Assembly (NCBI RefSeq): GCF_003352915.1
Contig: NZ_CP022314.1
Location: forward strand, 3,065,031-3,129,030
DNA length: 64,000 nucleotides
Source of the DNA: Arthrobacter sp. PM3
GTDB lineage: Bacteria > Actinomycetota > Actinomycetes > Actinomycetales > Micrococcaceae
Direction of reading: 5' to 3'
Shown: in pieces, positions 1 to 8,003 of the stretch
How positions within the stretch are numbered: position 1 is the first letter of the stretch
Layout: each line of letters begins with the position of its first letter
The notes under the pieces: model-generated
The model's database searches: none
The model's input: the letters and a program-made list of their open reading frames with translations, nothing else
Told to the model about the DNA's origin: nothing
Translations under genes and position numbers: made by a program

Positions 1-2
1 GC

Positions 3-479
3 ACCACCGGCACGGACGGCCGGGGCGGCACAGACAGCCCAGGTGGGGCTCTGCCGGGGACCGGTTCGCTGCTGTTCACCGGCCCGGTCACCGCCTCGAC
101 CGTCCGGAAGATCGCCTGCGACGCGGACATCATCCCGGTCCTGCTCGGCACCGCAGGACGGGTCCTGGACATCGGCCGGGCCTCCCGGATCTTCCCGCCC
201 CACATCCGCAAGGCCCTGATCGCCCGGGACCAGGGCTGCGCATTCCCCGGCTGCACCATCCCCGCCTCCTGGTGCGAGGCCCACCACATTGACTACTGGT
301 CCCGCGGCGGCAGCACCGGCACCGAAAACGGCACCCTGCTCTGCTCCCACCACCACCACCTGATCCACAAAGAACAGTGGACCATCCAGGTCCGCGCCGG
401 CATCCCCTGGTTCATCCCGCCACCCCACATCGACCCCGCCCAAACACCCCGACGCAACAACTACTTCCGCCTCGAATAG
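3..479 (+). CDS. DUF222/HNH endonuclease (13E12 family), C-terminal part
   Basis: The 5' end lies outside the window; 158 codons are visible up to the TAG stop. The visible part holds a complete HNH nuclease module: a CAFPGC zinc-type pair near visible residue 79, then CEAHHIDYW near 92-99, a GG-S-x-x-x-EN segment and a SHHHHLIH stretch, followed by the usual short W-containing tail. This matches the C-terminal half of the DUF222/13E12 HNH proteins that occur in many copies in actinobacteria. Their cellular role is poorly defined; in mycobacteria some are DNA-damage induced. A second, truncated DUF222-like gene lies at 34876. Family assignment is secure; function is inferred only from the HNH fold. 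Confidence 0.88.
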   Translation, partial: TTGTDGRGGTDSPGGALPGTGSLLFTGPVTASTVRKIACDADIIPVLLGTAGRVLDIGRASRIFPPHIRKALIARDQGCAFPGCTIPASWCEAHHIDYWSRGGSTGTENGTLLCSHHHHLIHKEQWTIQVRAGIPWFIPPPHIDPAQTPRRNNYFRLE

Positions 480-572
480 TTGACGGCATGCCCCGGCCAG
501 TCCCGGCGGCGGGGTCAGGAGGAGCGGCGCGGCCGTTATTTCGACAGCGCGGCCGTTAGGCGGACAGGGTCG

Positions 573-1037
573 TCAGGACGGCCTGACCGTCACGAAGGGG
601 AGGGGTGTGCCAGTGCCGAAGGGCACGGCGCCCTGGTCCGGCGTCATGGTAAACCAGTAACCGTTCTGCTTGTTGGCGTAGATCAACATCCGCCGGCCAC
701 CGTCCAGCGGATCGCCCTCCGGGTAAGACACGCCCTGGGTGCACGTCGCCGGCATGGAGGCAATGAGGACTGACGTCGGCTGCGGGCCGCCTTTGAAGAC
801 GGCTTCGACCTGCACCTCATGAATCTGCGCGCTATAGCCGTAGATGCGGGTTTCGCCATCCCGCCGCACCGGGGTCCCGACAACTACCAGGGCGGCGTCC
901 TCGAACAAGTCCTGCGGCCGGTCGAAATGCACCCAGTCTGCGCAGACCTCGGACGTTGTCCCGGGCGCTTGGCCACAACCGGATACCAGCGCGCAGAAGA
1001 GCAACCCCAATCCGGCGAGGTGCAGTTGCTTCCGCAT
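573..1037 (-). CDS. putative lipoprotein, unknown function
   Basis: This 154-residue protein starts with a short basic n-region and a hydrophobic stretch ending in the lipobox LVSGC, with the lipidated cysteine at residue 21. It should therefore be exported and anchored on the outer face of the membrane. The mature part (VVVGTPV near residue 50, then ...HEVQVEAVFKG near 74-84) resembles small beta-rich proteins in which a membrane-associated domain reports a gene product as a rate or transition metal-free lipoprotein, but no family is recognised with confidence. A TAGTTT hexamer lies 6 bases before the ATG and no clear Shine-Dalgarno is present, so the transcript is probably leaderless. It is convergent with the HNH gene to its left. 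Confidence 0.72.
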   Translation of the reverse strand: MRKQLHLAGLGLLFCALVSGCGQAPGTTSEVCADWVHFDRPQDLFEDAALVVVGTPVRRDGETRIYGYSAQIHEVQVEAVFKGGPQPTSVLIASMPATCTQGVSYPEGDPLDGGRRMLIYANKQNGYWFTMTPDQGAVPFGTGTPLPFVTVRPS

Positions 1038-1043
1038 GCTCAG

Positions 1044-1049
1044 AAACTA
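1044..1049 (-). promoter_or_regulatory. -10-like element of leaderless promoter (lipoprotein)
   Basis: On the minus strand TAGTTT lies 6 bases upstream of the ATG at 1037. That distance places the transcription start at or next to the start codon. Inferred from spacing only. Confidence 0.45.
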
Positions 1050-1158
1050 GCTGCTCCGGGTGGCCGCGGTCCAGAGCAGCCGCCGGCAAGCGCGGCCCCA
1101 GCGGTGTCCCGGCAAGGACCGGCCGAAAGACCCTGAGTGTTCCAGGTGCCCGCGGGCC

Positions 1159-1164
1159 TAGGCT
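1159..1164 (+). promoter_or_regulatory. -10-like element of leaderless promoter (small membrane protein)
   Basis: TAGGCT is followed by 6 bases and then the ATG at 1171, with no purine-rich ribosome binding site between them. Confidence 0.45.
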
Positions 1165-1170
1165 GGGATC

Positions 1171-1554
1171 ATGGACCAGCGCCGGACGTTACTGCGGGCC
1201 GTGAAGTCGTTCCACACCTTTGCCTGGTTCACGATCGAGGCCTGCATGGCCTACGTCCTCTACACCGGCATCAGGGGTCAAACCGACCGCAAGACCGGCG
1301 CGGCCGCCGCCGTGGTCGCCGTCGAAACGCTGGTCTTCGCCGCCAACGGCTTCCATTGCCCGCTGACCGCCGTCGCGAAGGATCTCGGCGACGATACCGG
1401 CTCCGTCACCGACATCTACCTGCCGCGCTGGTTCGCCCGCAACCTGCCCGGGATCCATGTGCCGCTCCTCATTGCGGCCGTGGTGCTGCACTGGCGGAAC
1501 CTGCGGATCCGCGCGGTCCGGGACAGCCAGCGCCGGCTGCTGCTCGGACGGTAG
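1171..1554 (+). CDS. small integral membrane protein, unknown function
   Basis: This 127-residue protein has hydrophobic stretches at roughly residues 15-35 (FHTFAWFTIEACMAYVLYTG), 43-60 and 96-110, with a charged C-terminus rich in arginine. The segment NGFHCPLTAVAKDLG near the middle is distinctive, and resembles a motif seen in small multi-helix actinobacterial membrane proteins of unknown function. No catalytic motif is apparent. The ATG is preceded by TAGGCT at a 6-base distance, which suggests a leaderless transcript. It stands alone between a divergent lipoprotein gene and ribF. Confidence 0.72.
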   Translation: MDQRRTLLRAVKSFHTFAWFTIEACMAYVLYTGIRGQTDRKTGAAAAVVAVETLVFAANGFHCPLTAVAKDLGDDTGSVTDIYLPRWFARNLPGIHVPLLIAAVVLHWRNLRIRAVRDSQRRLLLGR

Positions 1555-1761
1555 CGTCCTTCCCGCCCGCGGTGACGTGCCGCCTCTTGCCGAAGAACCC
1601 ACCCGTGCCTGCTCCGGGCCCGCTCCGGTGCCGGGCAATCCGCTGGGCGGACCGTCGGGCAAACCGTCCGGGCGCGCCCCCGATAACGGGTAATCTTAGA
1701 GAGTTCCGGAGCCGGCACGGTCCCTCCGGGCGTTCATGGCAGGCAGCAAAAGGCGAGGTTG

Positions 1762-2745
1762 ATGGTCCACATCTGGAACGATCTGTCCGAGGTCCCGGCA
1801 GGCTTTGGTCCGTCGGTTGTCACGTTCGGCAATTTCGACGGCGTGCACCGCGGCCACCAGCAGGTGCTGTCGCAGCTGATCCGTACCGCCCGCCTGAACC
1901 ACGCCCGCGCCGTCGCGATCACGTTCGATCCGCACCCCGCGCAGGTGCACCGACCCGAGGCGGCCCCCGAGCTGATTATGGGACTGGAAGACAAGCTCGT
2001 GGCCCTGGGCGAACTCGGCCTCGACGCCGTGCTGGTGATGAAGTACTCGCTGGAACTCGCCAGCCTCACCCCGGAAGAATTCGTCACCACGGTCCTGGTC
2101 GACGCCCTGAAGGCGAGCCACGTTGTGGTCGGCCACGACGCCCGGTTCGGCCGCGGCAATTCCGGCGACCTGTCCACCATGCAGGAGCTGGGCAGAAAGC
2201 TCGGTTTCGAGGTGCTGGTGATCAGCGAGTTCGGCTCTGAAGGCTTCCCCATTCACGACGACGACGGCACGGACCGCCGCTGCTCGTCGACCTGGGTGCG
2301 CGAGGCCCTGCGCGCGGGCGACGTCGCCACCGCCGCCGCCGTCCTGGGCCGGCCGCACCGGATGCGAGGCGAGGTGGTACATGGCGCGGCGCGCGGCCGC
2401 GATCTCGGATTCCCCACGGCAAACCTGGCCCCGACGGCGACCGGGTACATCCCCGCGGACGGGATCTATGCCGGCTGGCTTGTAGACCAGGCCGGCACCC
2501 GCTGGCCGGCGGCCATCTCCGTGGGCTCCAACCCCACGTTCGACGGCGTGAGCCGCCAGGTCGAGGCCCATGTGATCGACCGTCCGGAAGAACCGGTGGA
2601 GAACTTCGATCTGTACGACCAGACAGTTGTCGTCGAATTCGTCTCCAGGCTCCGCGGCATGGTGGCGTACCGTGGGCCTGAGGCCCTGGTGCAGCAGATG
2701 CGCCTGGACGTCGTCCAGGCCCACAACATCCTGTTCGCCCGCTGA
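1762..2745 (+). CDS. ribF: bifunctional riboflavin kinase / FAD synthetase
   Basis: This protein converts riboflavin to FMN and then to FAD in the cytoplasm. The 327 residues match the family length. The N-terminal FAD synthetase (nucleotidyltransferase) domain shows TFGNFDGVHRGHQ near residues 21-33, the flavin adenylyltransferase signature with an HxGH-like site. The C-terminal riboflavin kinase domain shows GRDLGFPTANL and later SVGSNPTFDG. The ATG at 1762 is chosen over TTG at 1759 because an AGGCGAGG sequence sits just upstream and the protein then starts MVHIW. It is the first gene of the conserved ribF-rpsO-pnp neighbourhood, but here kynA-kynU lies between ribF and rpsO. No FMN riboswitch is visible upstream. 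Confidence 0.95.
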   Translation: MVHIWNDLSEVPAGFGPSVVTFGNFDGVHRGHQQVLSQLIRTARLNHARAVAITFDPHPAQVHRPEAAPELIMGLEDKLVALGELGLDAVLVMKYSLELASLTPEEFVTTVLVDALKASHVVVGHDARFGRGNSGDLSTMQELGRKLGFEVLVISEFGSEGFPIHDDDGTDRRCSSTWVREALRAGDVATAAAVLGRPHRMRGEVVHGAARGRDLGFPTANLAPTATGYIPADGIYAGWLVDQAGTRWPAAISVGSNPTFDGVSRQVEAHVIDRPEEPVENFDLYDQTVVVEFVSRLRGMVAYRGPEALVQQMRLDVVQAHNILFAR

Positions 2746-2801
2746 CAACAGTCCCGGCCCGGCGCTGAATCACACCTATGTGGCAAGGAAGGCAAATAGA
2801 C

Positions 2802-3656
2802 GTGACCATCGAGAAAAACACGAGGGAGCTGGATCGGGACATCGTCCGCGATTTCAGCGAGCGGATGAGCTACGCGTCCTATCTGCAGTTGCCCACCCTG
2901 CTCAGCGCCCAGAAGCCGGTCAGCACCCCTGAACACCACGACGAGATGCTGTTCATCATCCAGCACCAGACCACGGAACTGTGGCTGAAGCTGGTGCTCC
3001 ATGAGCTGCGCAGCGCCGCGGCGTGGCTGCGTTCGGACGACCTCGGCTCGGCCCTGAAGGCGATCGCCCGCGTCAAGCACATCCAGAAGACGCTCACCGA
3101 GCAATGGTCGGTGCTCGCCACCCTCACGCCCACGGAGTACTCCCAGTTCCGCGGCTTCCTGGGCAACTCCTCCGGCTTCCAGTCCAGCCAGTACCGCGCC
3201 GTTGAGTTCCTCCTCGGCAACAAGAACGCCAAAATGCTCCCGGTGTTCGAATCCGACCCGGAGGCCCACGCGATGCTGCGCGGGCTGCTCGAGGCCCCCA
3301 GCATCTACGACGACTTCCTCGCCTACCTGAAGCGCCAGGGCTTCGACGTCCCGGACTCCGTCCTGGAACGCGACGTCACCAAGGCCCACGAGTTCTGCCC
3401 GGACCTGGTCCCGGTGTTCAAGCACATCTACGAAAACGCCGCCGACAACTGGGGCGCCTACGAGGCCTGCGAGGAACTCGTGGACCTCGAGGACAACTTC
3501 CAGCTGTGGCGGTTCCGCCACCTGCGCACGGTCCAGCGCACCATCGGCATGAAGGCCGGCACCGGCGGATCGAGCGGCGCCGCCTTCCTGCAGAAGGCCC
3601 TCGAACTGACATTCTTCCCTGAACTCTTCGCGGTGCGGACGGAGATCGGCCAGTGA
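2802..3656 (+). CDS. kynA: tryptophan 2,3-dioxygenase
   Basis: A haem enzyme that opens the indole ring of L-tryptophan to give N-formylkynurenine, the first step of the kynurenine pathway. The 284-residue protein carries the family signatures FIIQHQTTELWLKL (substrate-binding region, near residue 50), GFQSSQYRAVEFLLGN, and WRFRHLRTVQRTIG (the proximal haem-ligand histidine) followed by KAGTGGSSG. The GTG at 2802 is preferred over the ATG at 2778 because AAGGAAGG lies 9 bases before it. Its stop overlaps the start of kynU by 4 bases, so the two are translationally coupled. No arylformamidase gene is next to them. Confidence 0.95.
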   Translation: MTIEKNTRELDRDIVRDFSERMSYASYLQLPTLLSAQKPVSTPEHHDEMLFIIQHQTTELWLKLVLHELRSAAAWLRSDDLGSALKAIARVKHIQKTLTEQWSVLATLTPTEYSQFRGFLGNSSGFQSSQYRAVEFLLGNKNAKMLPVFESDPEAHAMLRGLLEAPSIYDDFLAYLKRQGFDVPDSVLERDVTKAHEFCPDLVPVFKHIYENAADNWGAYEACEELVDLEDNFQLWRFRHLRTVQRTIGMKAGTGGSSGAAFLQKALELTFFPELFAVRTEIGQ

Positions 3657-4915
3657 CCACGATCCAGGCAGGAACCCCGGGCAACAGCACCGACGCCCTG
3701 CGGCAGCGCGCCCTCGACCTCGATGCCGCAGACCCCCTGGCGGGCTACCGGGAGCACTTCGTCGGCACTGACACGGACCTGTCCTACCTCGACGGCAACT
3801 CCCTCGGCCGGCCCCTCAAACGGACTGTCGCCGACATCGGCGCGTTCATCCAGGACAACTGGGGCGGCCGCCTGATCCGGGGCTGGGACGAGGAATGGCT
3901 CAACATGCCCCAGGCCATTGGCGACCAGCTCGGCCGCGCCGTCCTCGGCGCCGCTCCAGGGCAGACCATCATCGCGGACTCCACCACAGTGGTGCTCTAC
4001 AAGCTGATCCGCGCCGCCCTGGCCGCGGTCACGGACCCGGCCCGGACCGAAATCGTCCTGGACACGGACAATTTCCCCACTGACCGCTATCTGGTCGAAG
4101 GGATCGCCCGCGAGGAAGGCCTGACCCTGCGCTGGATCGACGCCGATCCCGCCGCCGGTGTCACCCTCGAACAGGTACGGGCCGCCACCGGGCCGGCCAC
4201 CGCCGTCGTGGTCCTGAGCCAGATCGCCTACCGCTCCGGCTTCCTTGCCGACCTGCCGGCCATCACCGCCGCGATTCACGACGCCGGCGCCCTGGTGGTG
4301 TGGGACCTTTGCCATTCCGCCGGGTCGGTGGAGATCGCTTTGGACGACGCCGACGTCGACTTCGCGGCGGGCTGCACCTACAAATACCTCAACGGGGGAC
4401 CGGGATCGCCCGCGTTCGCCTACGTCAATGCCCGCCACCTGCCCGGACTGCAGCAGCCGATCTGGGGCTGGATGGGCCGCAAGGACGCCTTTGAAATGGG
4501 CCCTGGCTACGATGCCGCCCCGGGCATCCGCGGCTTCCTCAGCGGCACCCCGGCCATCTTCGGGATGCTCGCCATGCGCGGCACGCTGGACCTGATCGAG
4601 GCTGTCGGCATGGCGGCGCTCCGGGAGAAGTCACGGCTGCTGACGGCCTTCGCCCTCGAGCTCTACGACGCCTGGCTGGCGCCGGCAGGCGTGCAGCTGT
4701 CCACTCCGCGTGACCCGGAACTGCGCGGCAGCCACATCACGATCGACCATGCGGCCTTCCGTGAAATGACGTCAGTGTTGTGGGACCAGGACGTCATCCC
4801 GGATTTCCGCGCCCCGCAGGGCATCCGGATCGGACTGTCCCCGCTGAGCACCTCCTTTGAGGAGGTCTACCGAGGCGTCGCCGCGATCCGCGAGCTCCTC
4901 GGCCGGGACACCTAA
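3653..4915 (+). CDS. kynU: kynureninase
   Basis: A PLP-dependent enzyme that cleaves kynurenine to anthranilate and alanine. The 420-residue protein begins with GTG inside the kynA stop. It shows YLDGNSLGRPLK near the N-terminus, the DNFPTDRY segment, and WDLCHSAGS, followed by the PLP-lysine motif CTYKYLNGGPG with the lysine at about residue 244. The C-terminal region has RIGLSPLSTSFEEV. Together with kynA it forms a two-gene operon for tryptophan degradation to anthranilate. The hydrolysis of N-formylkynurenine between the two steps must be supplied elsewhere or occur spontaneously. Confidence 0.94.
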   Translation: MTTIQAGTPGNSTDALRQRALDLDAADPLAGYREHFVGTDTDLSYLDGNSLGRPLKRTVADIGAFIQDNWGGRLIRGWDEEWLNMPQAIGDQLGRAVLGAAPGQTIIADSTTVVLYKLIRAALAAVTDPARTEIVLDTDNFPTDRYLVEGIAREEGLTLRWIDADPAAGVTLEQVRAATGPATAVVVLSQIAYRSGFLADLPAITAAIHDAGALVVWDLCHSAGSVEIALDDADVDFAAGCTYKYLNGGPGSPAFAYVNARHLPGLQQPIWGWMGRKDAFEMGPGYDAAPGIRGFLSGTPAIFGMLAMRGTLDLIEAVGMAALREKSRLLTAFALELYDAWLAPAGVQLSTPRDPELRGSHITIDHAAFREMTSVLWDQDVIPDFRAPQGIRIGLSPLSTSFEEVYRGVAAIRELLGRDT

Positions 4916-4941
4916 GCGGCGGCGGCCCGCGGCCGGTGGTT

Positions 4942-4971
4942 TCGACAAGATCGCGGACGTGCGACTAAACT
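4942..4971 (+). promoter_or_regulatory. putative promoter of rpsO
   Basis: TCGACA and TAAACT are separated by 18 bases, close to the vegetative sigma consensus. They lie after kynU and about 140 bases before rpsO, leaving a leader long enough for the hairpins at 5027-5067. Confidence 0.45.
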
Positions 4972-5026
4972 GGACGTTGGATCCGGCTGCAGTCCGTGGC
5001 GGCTGGCTCTTGCTGTGTATGGAACA

Positions 5027-5067
5027 CCCCGCTTCGGCGGGGGATTTCCGTGCCGGCATCCCCGGCA
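5027..5067 (+). promoter_or_regulatory. structured rpsO leader (possible S15 autoregulatory site)
   Basis: Two hairpins sit in tandem. The first is CCCCGC-TTCG-GCGGGG (5027-5042) with a stable tetraloop. The second is TGCCGG-loop-CCGGCA (5051-5067). GTGCC at 5050-5054 can alternatively pair with GGCAC at 5092-5096, close to the AGGAG site, which would change access to the start region. S15 mRNAs in several phyla carry autoregulatory leaders; that this is one is inference. Confidence 0.4.
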
Positions 5068-5112
5068 GTGAAGTACTGATTCGGGCCTCACGGCACATCT
5101 CTAGGAGTTAAT

Positions 5113-5382
5113 GTGGCACTTGACGCCGCTGTAAAGCAGTCCATCATCAAGGAATACGCAACGTCCGAGGGCGACACCGGTTCGCCGGAGGTCCAGGTTG
5201 CGGTCCTGACTCAGCGGATCAAGGATCTCACTGAGCACATGAAGGAGCACAAGCACGACTTCCACACCCAGCGCGGTCTGCTGGCCATGGTTGGTCGTCG
5301 CAAGCGCATGCTCACCTACCTCAAGAACACTGACATCACCCGCTACCGTCAGCTCATCGAGCGCCTCGGCCTGCGTCGCTAG
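5113..5382 (+). CDS. rpsO: 30S ribosomal protein S15
   Basis: S15 binds 16S rRNA in the central domain and starts platform assembly. The 89-residue length is exact for the family. The protein shows the typical [17 protein letters not shown] segment, [22 protein letters not shown] and the C-terminal [13 protein letters not shown]. The start is GTG at 5113, with AGGAG 6 bases upstream; an ATG overlaps at 5111 but is in another frame. It sits upstream of pnp, the near-universal arrangement, with its own terminator. Confidence 0.97.
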   Translation: MALDAAVKQSIIKEYATSEGDTGSPEVQVAVLTQRIKDLTEHMKEHKHDFHTQRGLLAMVGRRKRMLTYLKNTDITRYRQLIERLGLRR

Positions 5383-5394
5383 TCAGCTCTAAGG

Positions 5395-5431
5395 GGCGGC
5401 CCCTTCCGTAACGGAAAGGGCCGCCTTCTTC
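5395..5431 (+). terminator. rho-independent-like terminator after rpsO
   Basis: GGCGGCCCCTTCCG and CGGAAAGGGCCGCC form a 14-base stem with one mismatch and a TAA loop, followed by TTCTTC. It may act as a partial terminator or as an RNase-processing hairpin between rpsO and pnp. Confidence 0.75.
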
Positions 5432-5630
5432 AGGAAAAAACTCAACAGGAGGATCAACCGCATCACGCATTCGCGGTCCTCGGTAGTGATCTCCGGGAAG
5501 GGCTTCAAGGAATTGTTGCCTTCGCCCGTGGGTCTCGATCGATGACCGGGTGCAGTGCAGGCCAGTAGACAGATGCTGGACTGGGTTGATGCGGCTGGAC
5601 TCCGTTAACCAGGAAACGGAGGTGACTCTC

Positions 5631-7880
5631 TTGGAGGGTCCCGAAATCCAGTTCTCAGAAGCAGTCATTGACAACGGCCGCTTCGGCAAGCGGGTCATCC
5701 GCTTCGAAACCGGCCGCCTTGCCAAGCAGGCAGCCGGCGCAGCCATGGTCTACATCGATGAAGAGACCGCGCTGCTGTCCGCCACCACCGCCGGCAAGCA
5801 CCCGCGCGAAGGCTTCGACTTCTTCCCGCTGACGGTCGACGTCGAAGAGCGCATGTATGCTGCCGGCCGCATCCCGGGCTCGTTCTTCCGCCGCGAAGGC
5901 CGCCCGTCCACCGAAGCGATCCTGGCCTGCCGCCTCATGGACCGCCCGCTGCGCCCCGCGTTCGTCAAGGGCCTGCGCAACGAGGTCCAGATCGTCGTCA
6001 CCGTGCTCTCCATCAACCCGGACGAGCTCTACGACGTCGTCGCGATCAACGCGTCCTCCATGTCCACCCAGCTCTCCGGCCTGCCCTTCTCGGGCCCGAT
6101 CGGCGGCGTCCGCGTTGCCCTGGTCGCTGACGAGAACGGCACCCAGTGGGTCGCCTTCCCGAAGCACTCCCAGCTGGAGAACGCCGTCTTCAACATGGTC
6201 GTCGCCGGGCGGGTTGCCGGCGATGACGTTGCCATCATGATGGTTGAAGCCGAAGCCACCGACAACTCCTGGAACCTCATCAAGGAACAGGGCGCCACCG
6301 CTCCGACCGAAGAGGTTGTCTCCGAGGGCCTCGAGGCCGCCAAGCCGTTCATCAAGGCACTCTGCGACGCCCAGGCCGACCTCGCCGCCCGCGCCGCCAA
6401 GCCGACCGTCGAGTTCCCTGTCTTCCTGGACTACGAGGACGACGTTTACGCAGCTGTCGAGGCCGCCGCCGCCGAGAAGCTGGCCGCCGTCTTCCAGATC
6501 GCCGACAAGCAGGAACGCGACAACGCCTCCGACGCGCTCAAGGACGAGGTTGTCTCCTCCCTGGCCGGCCAGTTCGAAGGCCGTGAGAAGGAACTCTCCG
6601 CAGCCTTCCGCTCCGTCACCAAGCACGTTGTGCGCCAGCGCATCCTCAAGGACCAGGTCCGCATCGACGGCCGTGGCCTGACGGACATCCGCCAGCTCAC
6701 CGCCGAAGTTGAAGTTCTGCCCCGCGTCCACGGCTCGGCCATCTTCGAGCGCGGCGAGACCCAGATCATGGGTGTCACCACGCTGAACATGCTCAAGATG
6801 GAACAGCAGATCGACTCGCTGTCTCCCGTGACGCGCAAGCGCTACATGCACAACTACAACTTCCCGCCGTACTCCACCGGCGAGACCGGCCGCGTCGGTT
6901 CGCCGAAGCGCCGCGAAATCGGCCATGGCGCCCTCGCCGAGCGCGCCATCATGCCGGTCCTGCCGACCCGCGAGGAATTCCCCTACGCCATCCGCCAGGT
7001 ATCCGAGGCCCTCGGCTCCAACGGTTCGACGTCGATGGGTTCCGTCTGCGCCTCCACGCTGTCCCTGCTTAACGCGGGTGTGCCGCTGAAGGCTGCCGTT
7101 GCCGGCATCGCCATGGGCCTGGTTTCTGACCAGGTTGACGGCCAGACCCGTTACGCGGCCCTGACCGACATCCTCGGCGCCGAAGACGCCTTCGGCGACA
7201 TGGACTTCAAGGTCGCCGGTACTTCCGAGTTCGTCACGGCCATCCAGCTCGACACCAAGCTCGACGGCATCCCCGCCTCGGTCCTGGCCGCCGCGCTGAA
7301 GCAGGCGCGCGAAGCCCGCCTGCACATCCTGGACGTCCTGAACTCCGCGATCGACACCCCGGACGAGCTCTCCGAGTTCGCGCCGCGCGTCATCGCGGTC
7401 AAGATCCCGGTTGACAAGATCGGCGAGGTCATCGGCCCGAAGGGCAAGATGATCAACCAGATCCAGGAAGACACCGGAGCCGACATCTCCATCGAGGACG
7501 ACGGCACGGTTTACATCGGCGCCACCAACGGCCCGTCTGCCGAGGCAGCACGGTCCGCGATCAACGCCATCGCCAACCCGCAGGTTCCGGAAATCGGTGA
7601 GCGCTACCTGGGTACGGTCGTCAAGACCACCACCTTCGGTGCGTTCGTGTCCCTGACCCCGGGCAAGGACGGTCTGCTGCACATCTCCGAGCTGCGCAAG
7701 ATCGCCGGCGGCAAGCGCGTGGACAACGTCGAGGACGTCGTCTCCGTGGGCCAGAAGATCCAGGTGGAAATCACCAAGATCGACGACCGCGGAAAGCTCT
7801 CCCTCTCGCCCGTCGTGGCCGAGGAAGCAGGCGCCGAAGACGCCGACAAGGCTGAGGTCTCCGCGGACTCCGCAGAGTAG
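5631..7880 (+). CDS. pnp: polyribonucleotide nucleotidyltransferase (PNPase)
   Basis: A 3'-5' phosphorolytic exoribonuclease of mRNA turnover. From the TTG at 5631 the protein has 749 residues, normal for actinobacteria. Two RNase PH domains are visible ([17 protein letters not shown] in the first, [16 protein letters not shown] in the second), then a KH domain near residues 585-650 ([11 protein letters not shown]) and an S1 domain near 657-725 ([18 protein letters not shown]). The TTG is chosen because GGAGG lies 8 bases upstream and the family N-terminus (M)[15 protein letters not shown] follows. An in-frame GTG overlapping the ribosome site and an ATG at 5550 are less likely. Confidence 0.95.
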   Translation: MEGPEIQFSEAVIDNGRFGKRVIRFETGRLAKQAAGAAMVYIDEETALLSATTAGKHPREGFDFFPLTVDVEERMYAAGRIPGSFFRREGRPSTEAILACRLMDRPLRPAFVKGLRNEVQIVVTVLSINPDELYDVVAINASSMSTQLSGLPFSGPIGGVRVALVADENGTQWVAFPKHSQLENAVFNMVVAGRVAGDDVAIMMVEAEATDNSWNLIKEQGATAPTEEVVSEGLEAAKPFIKALCDAQADLAARAAKPTVEFPVFLDYEDDVYAAVEAAAAEKLAAVFQIADKQERDNASDALKDEVVSSLAGQFEGREKELSAAFRSVTKHVVRQRILKDQVRIDGRGLTDIRQLTAEVEVLPRVHGSAIFERGETQIMGVTTLNMLKMEQQIDSLSPVTRKRYMHNYNFPPYSTGETGRVGSPKRREIGHGALAERAIMPVLPTREEFPYAIRQVSEALGSNGSTSMGSVCASTLSLLNAGVPLKAAVAGIAMGLVSDQVDGQTRYAALTDILGAEDAFGDMDFKVAGTSEFVTAIQLDTKLDGIPASVLAAALKQAREARLHILDVLNSAIDTPDELSEFAPRVIAVKIPVDKIGEVIGPKGKMINQIQEDTGADISIEDDGTVYIGATNGPSAEAARSAINAIANPQVPEIGERYLGTVVKTTTFGAFVSLTPGKDGLLHISELRKIAGGKRVDNVEDVVSVGQKIQVEITKIDDRGKLSLSPVVAEEAGAEDADKAEVSADSAE

Positions 7881-7895
7881 TCTTTCCTGACTCGC

Positions 7896-7933
7896 GCAGC
7901 GGGGCCGGTGGATTCGTCCACCGGCCCCGCTGC
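7896..7933 (+). terminator. strong hairpin terminator after pnp
   Basis: A perfect 17-base stem (7896-7912 with 7917-7933) is closed by a TTCG tetraloop. There is no long T-tract, as is common in high-GC actinobacteria. Confidence 0.8.
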
Positions 7934-8003
7934 CGTTAAAGGCAGGTAGGATTGCAGGCAGGTTTGACGCGAATTTTTTCTGAAGTTCTATGGAAAGGCC
8001 TTG

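Noticed and set aside
1555..1761. A possible FMN riboswitch before ribF
   Set aside because: The conserved core of the FMN aptamer is not visible, and the segment is only about 200 bases of ordinary GC-rich sequence.
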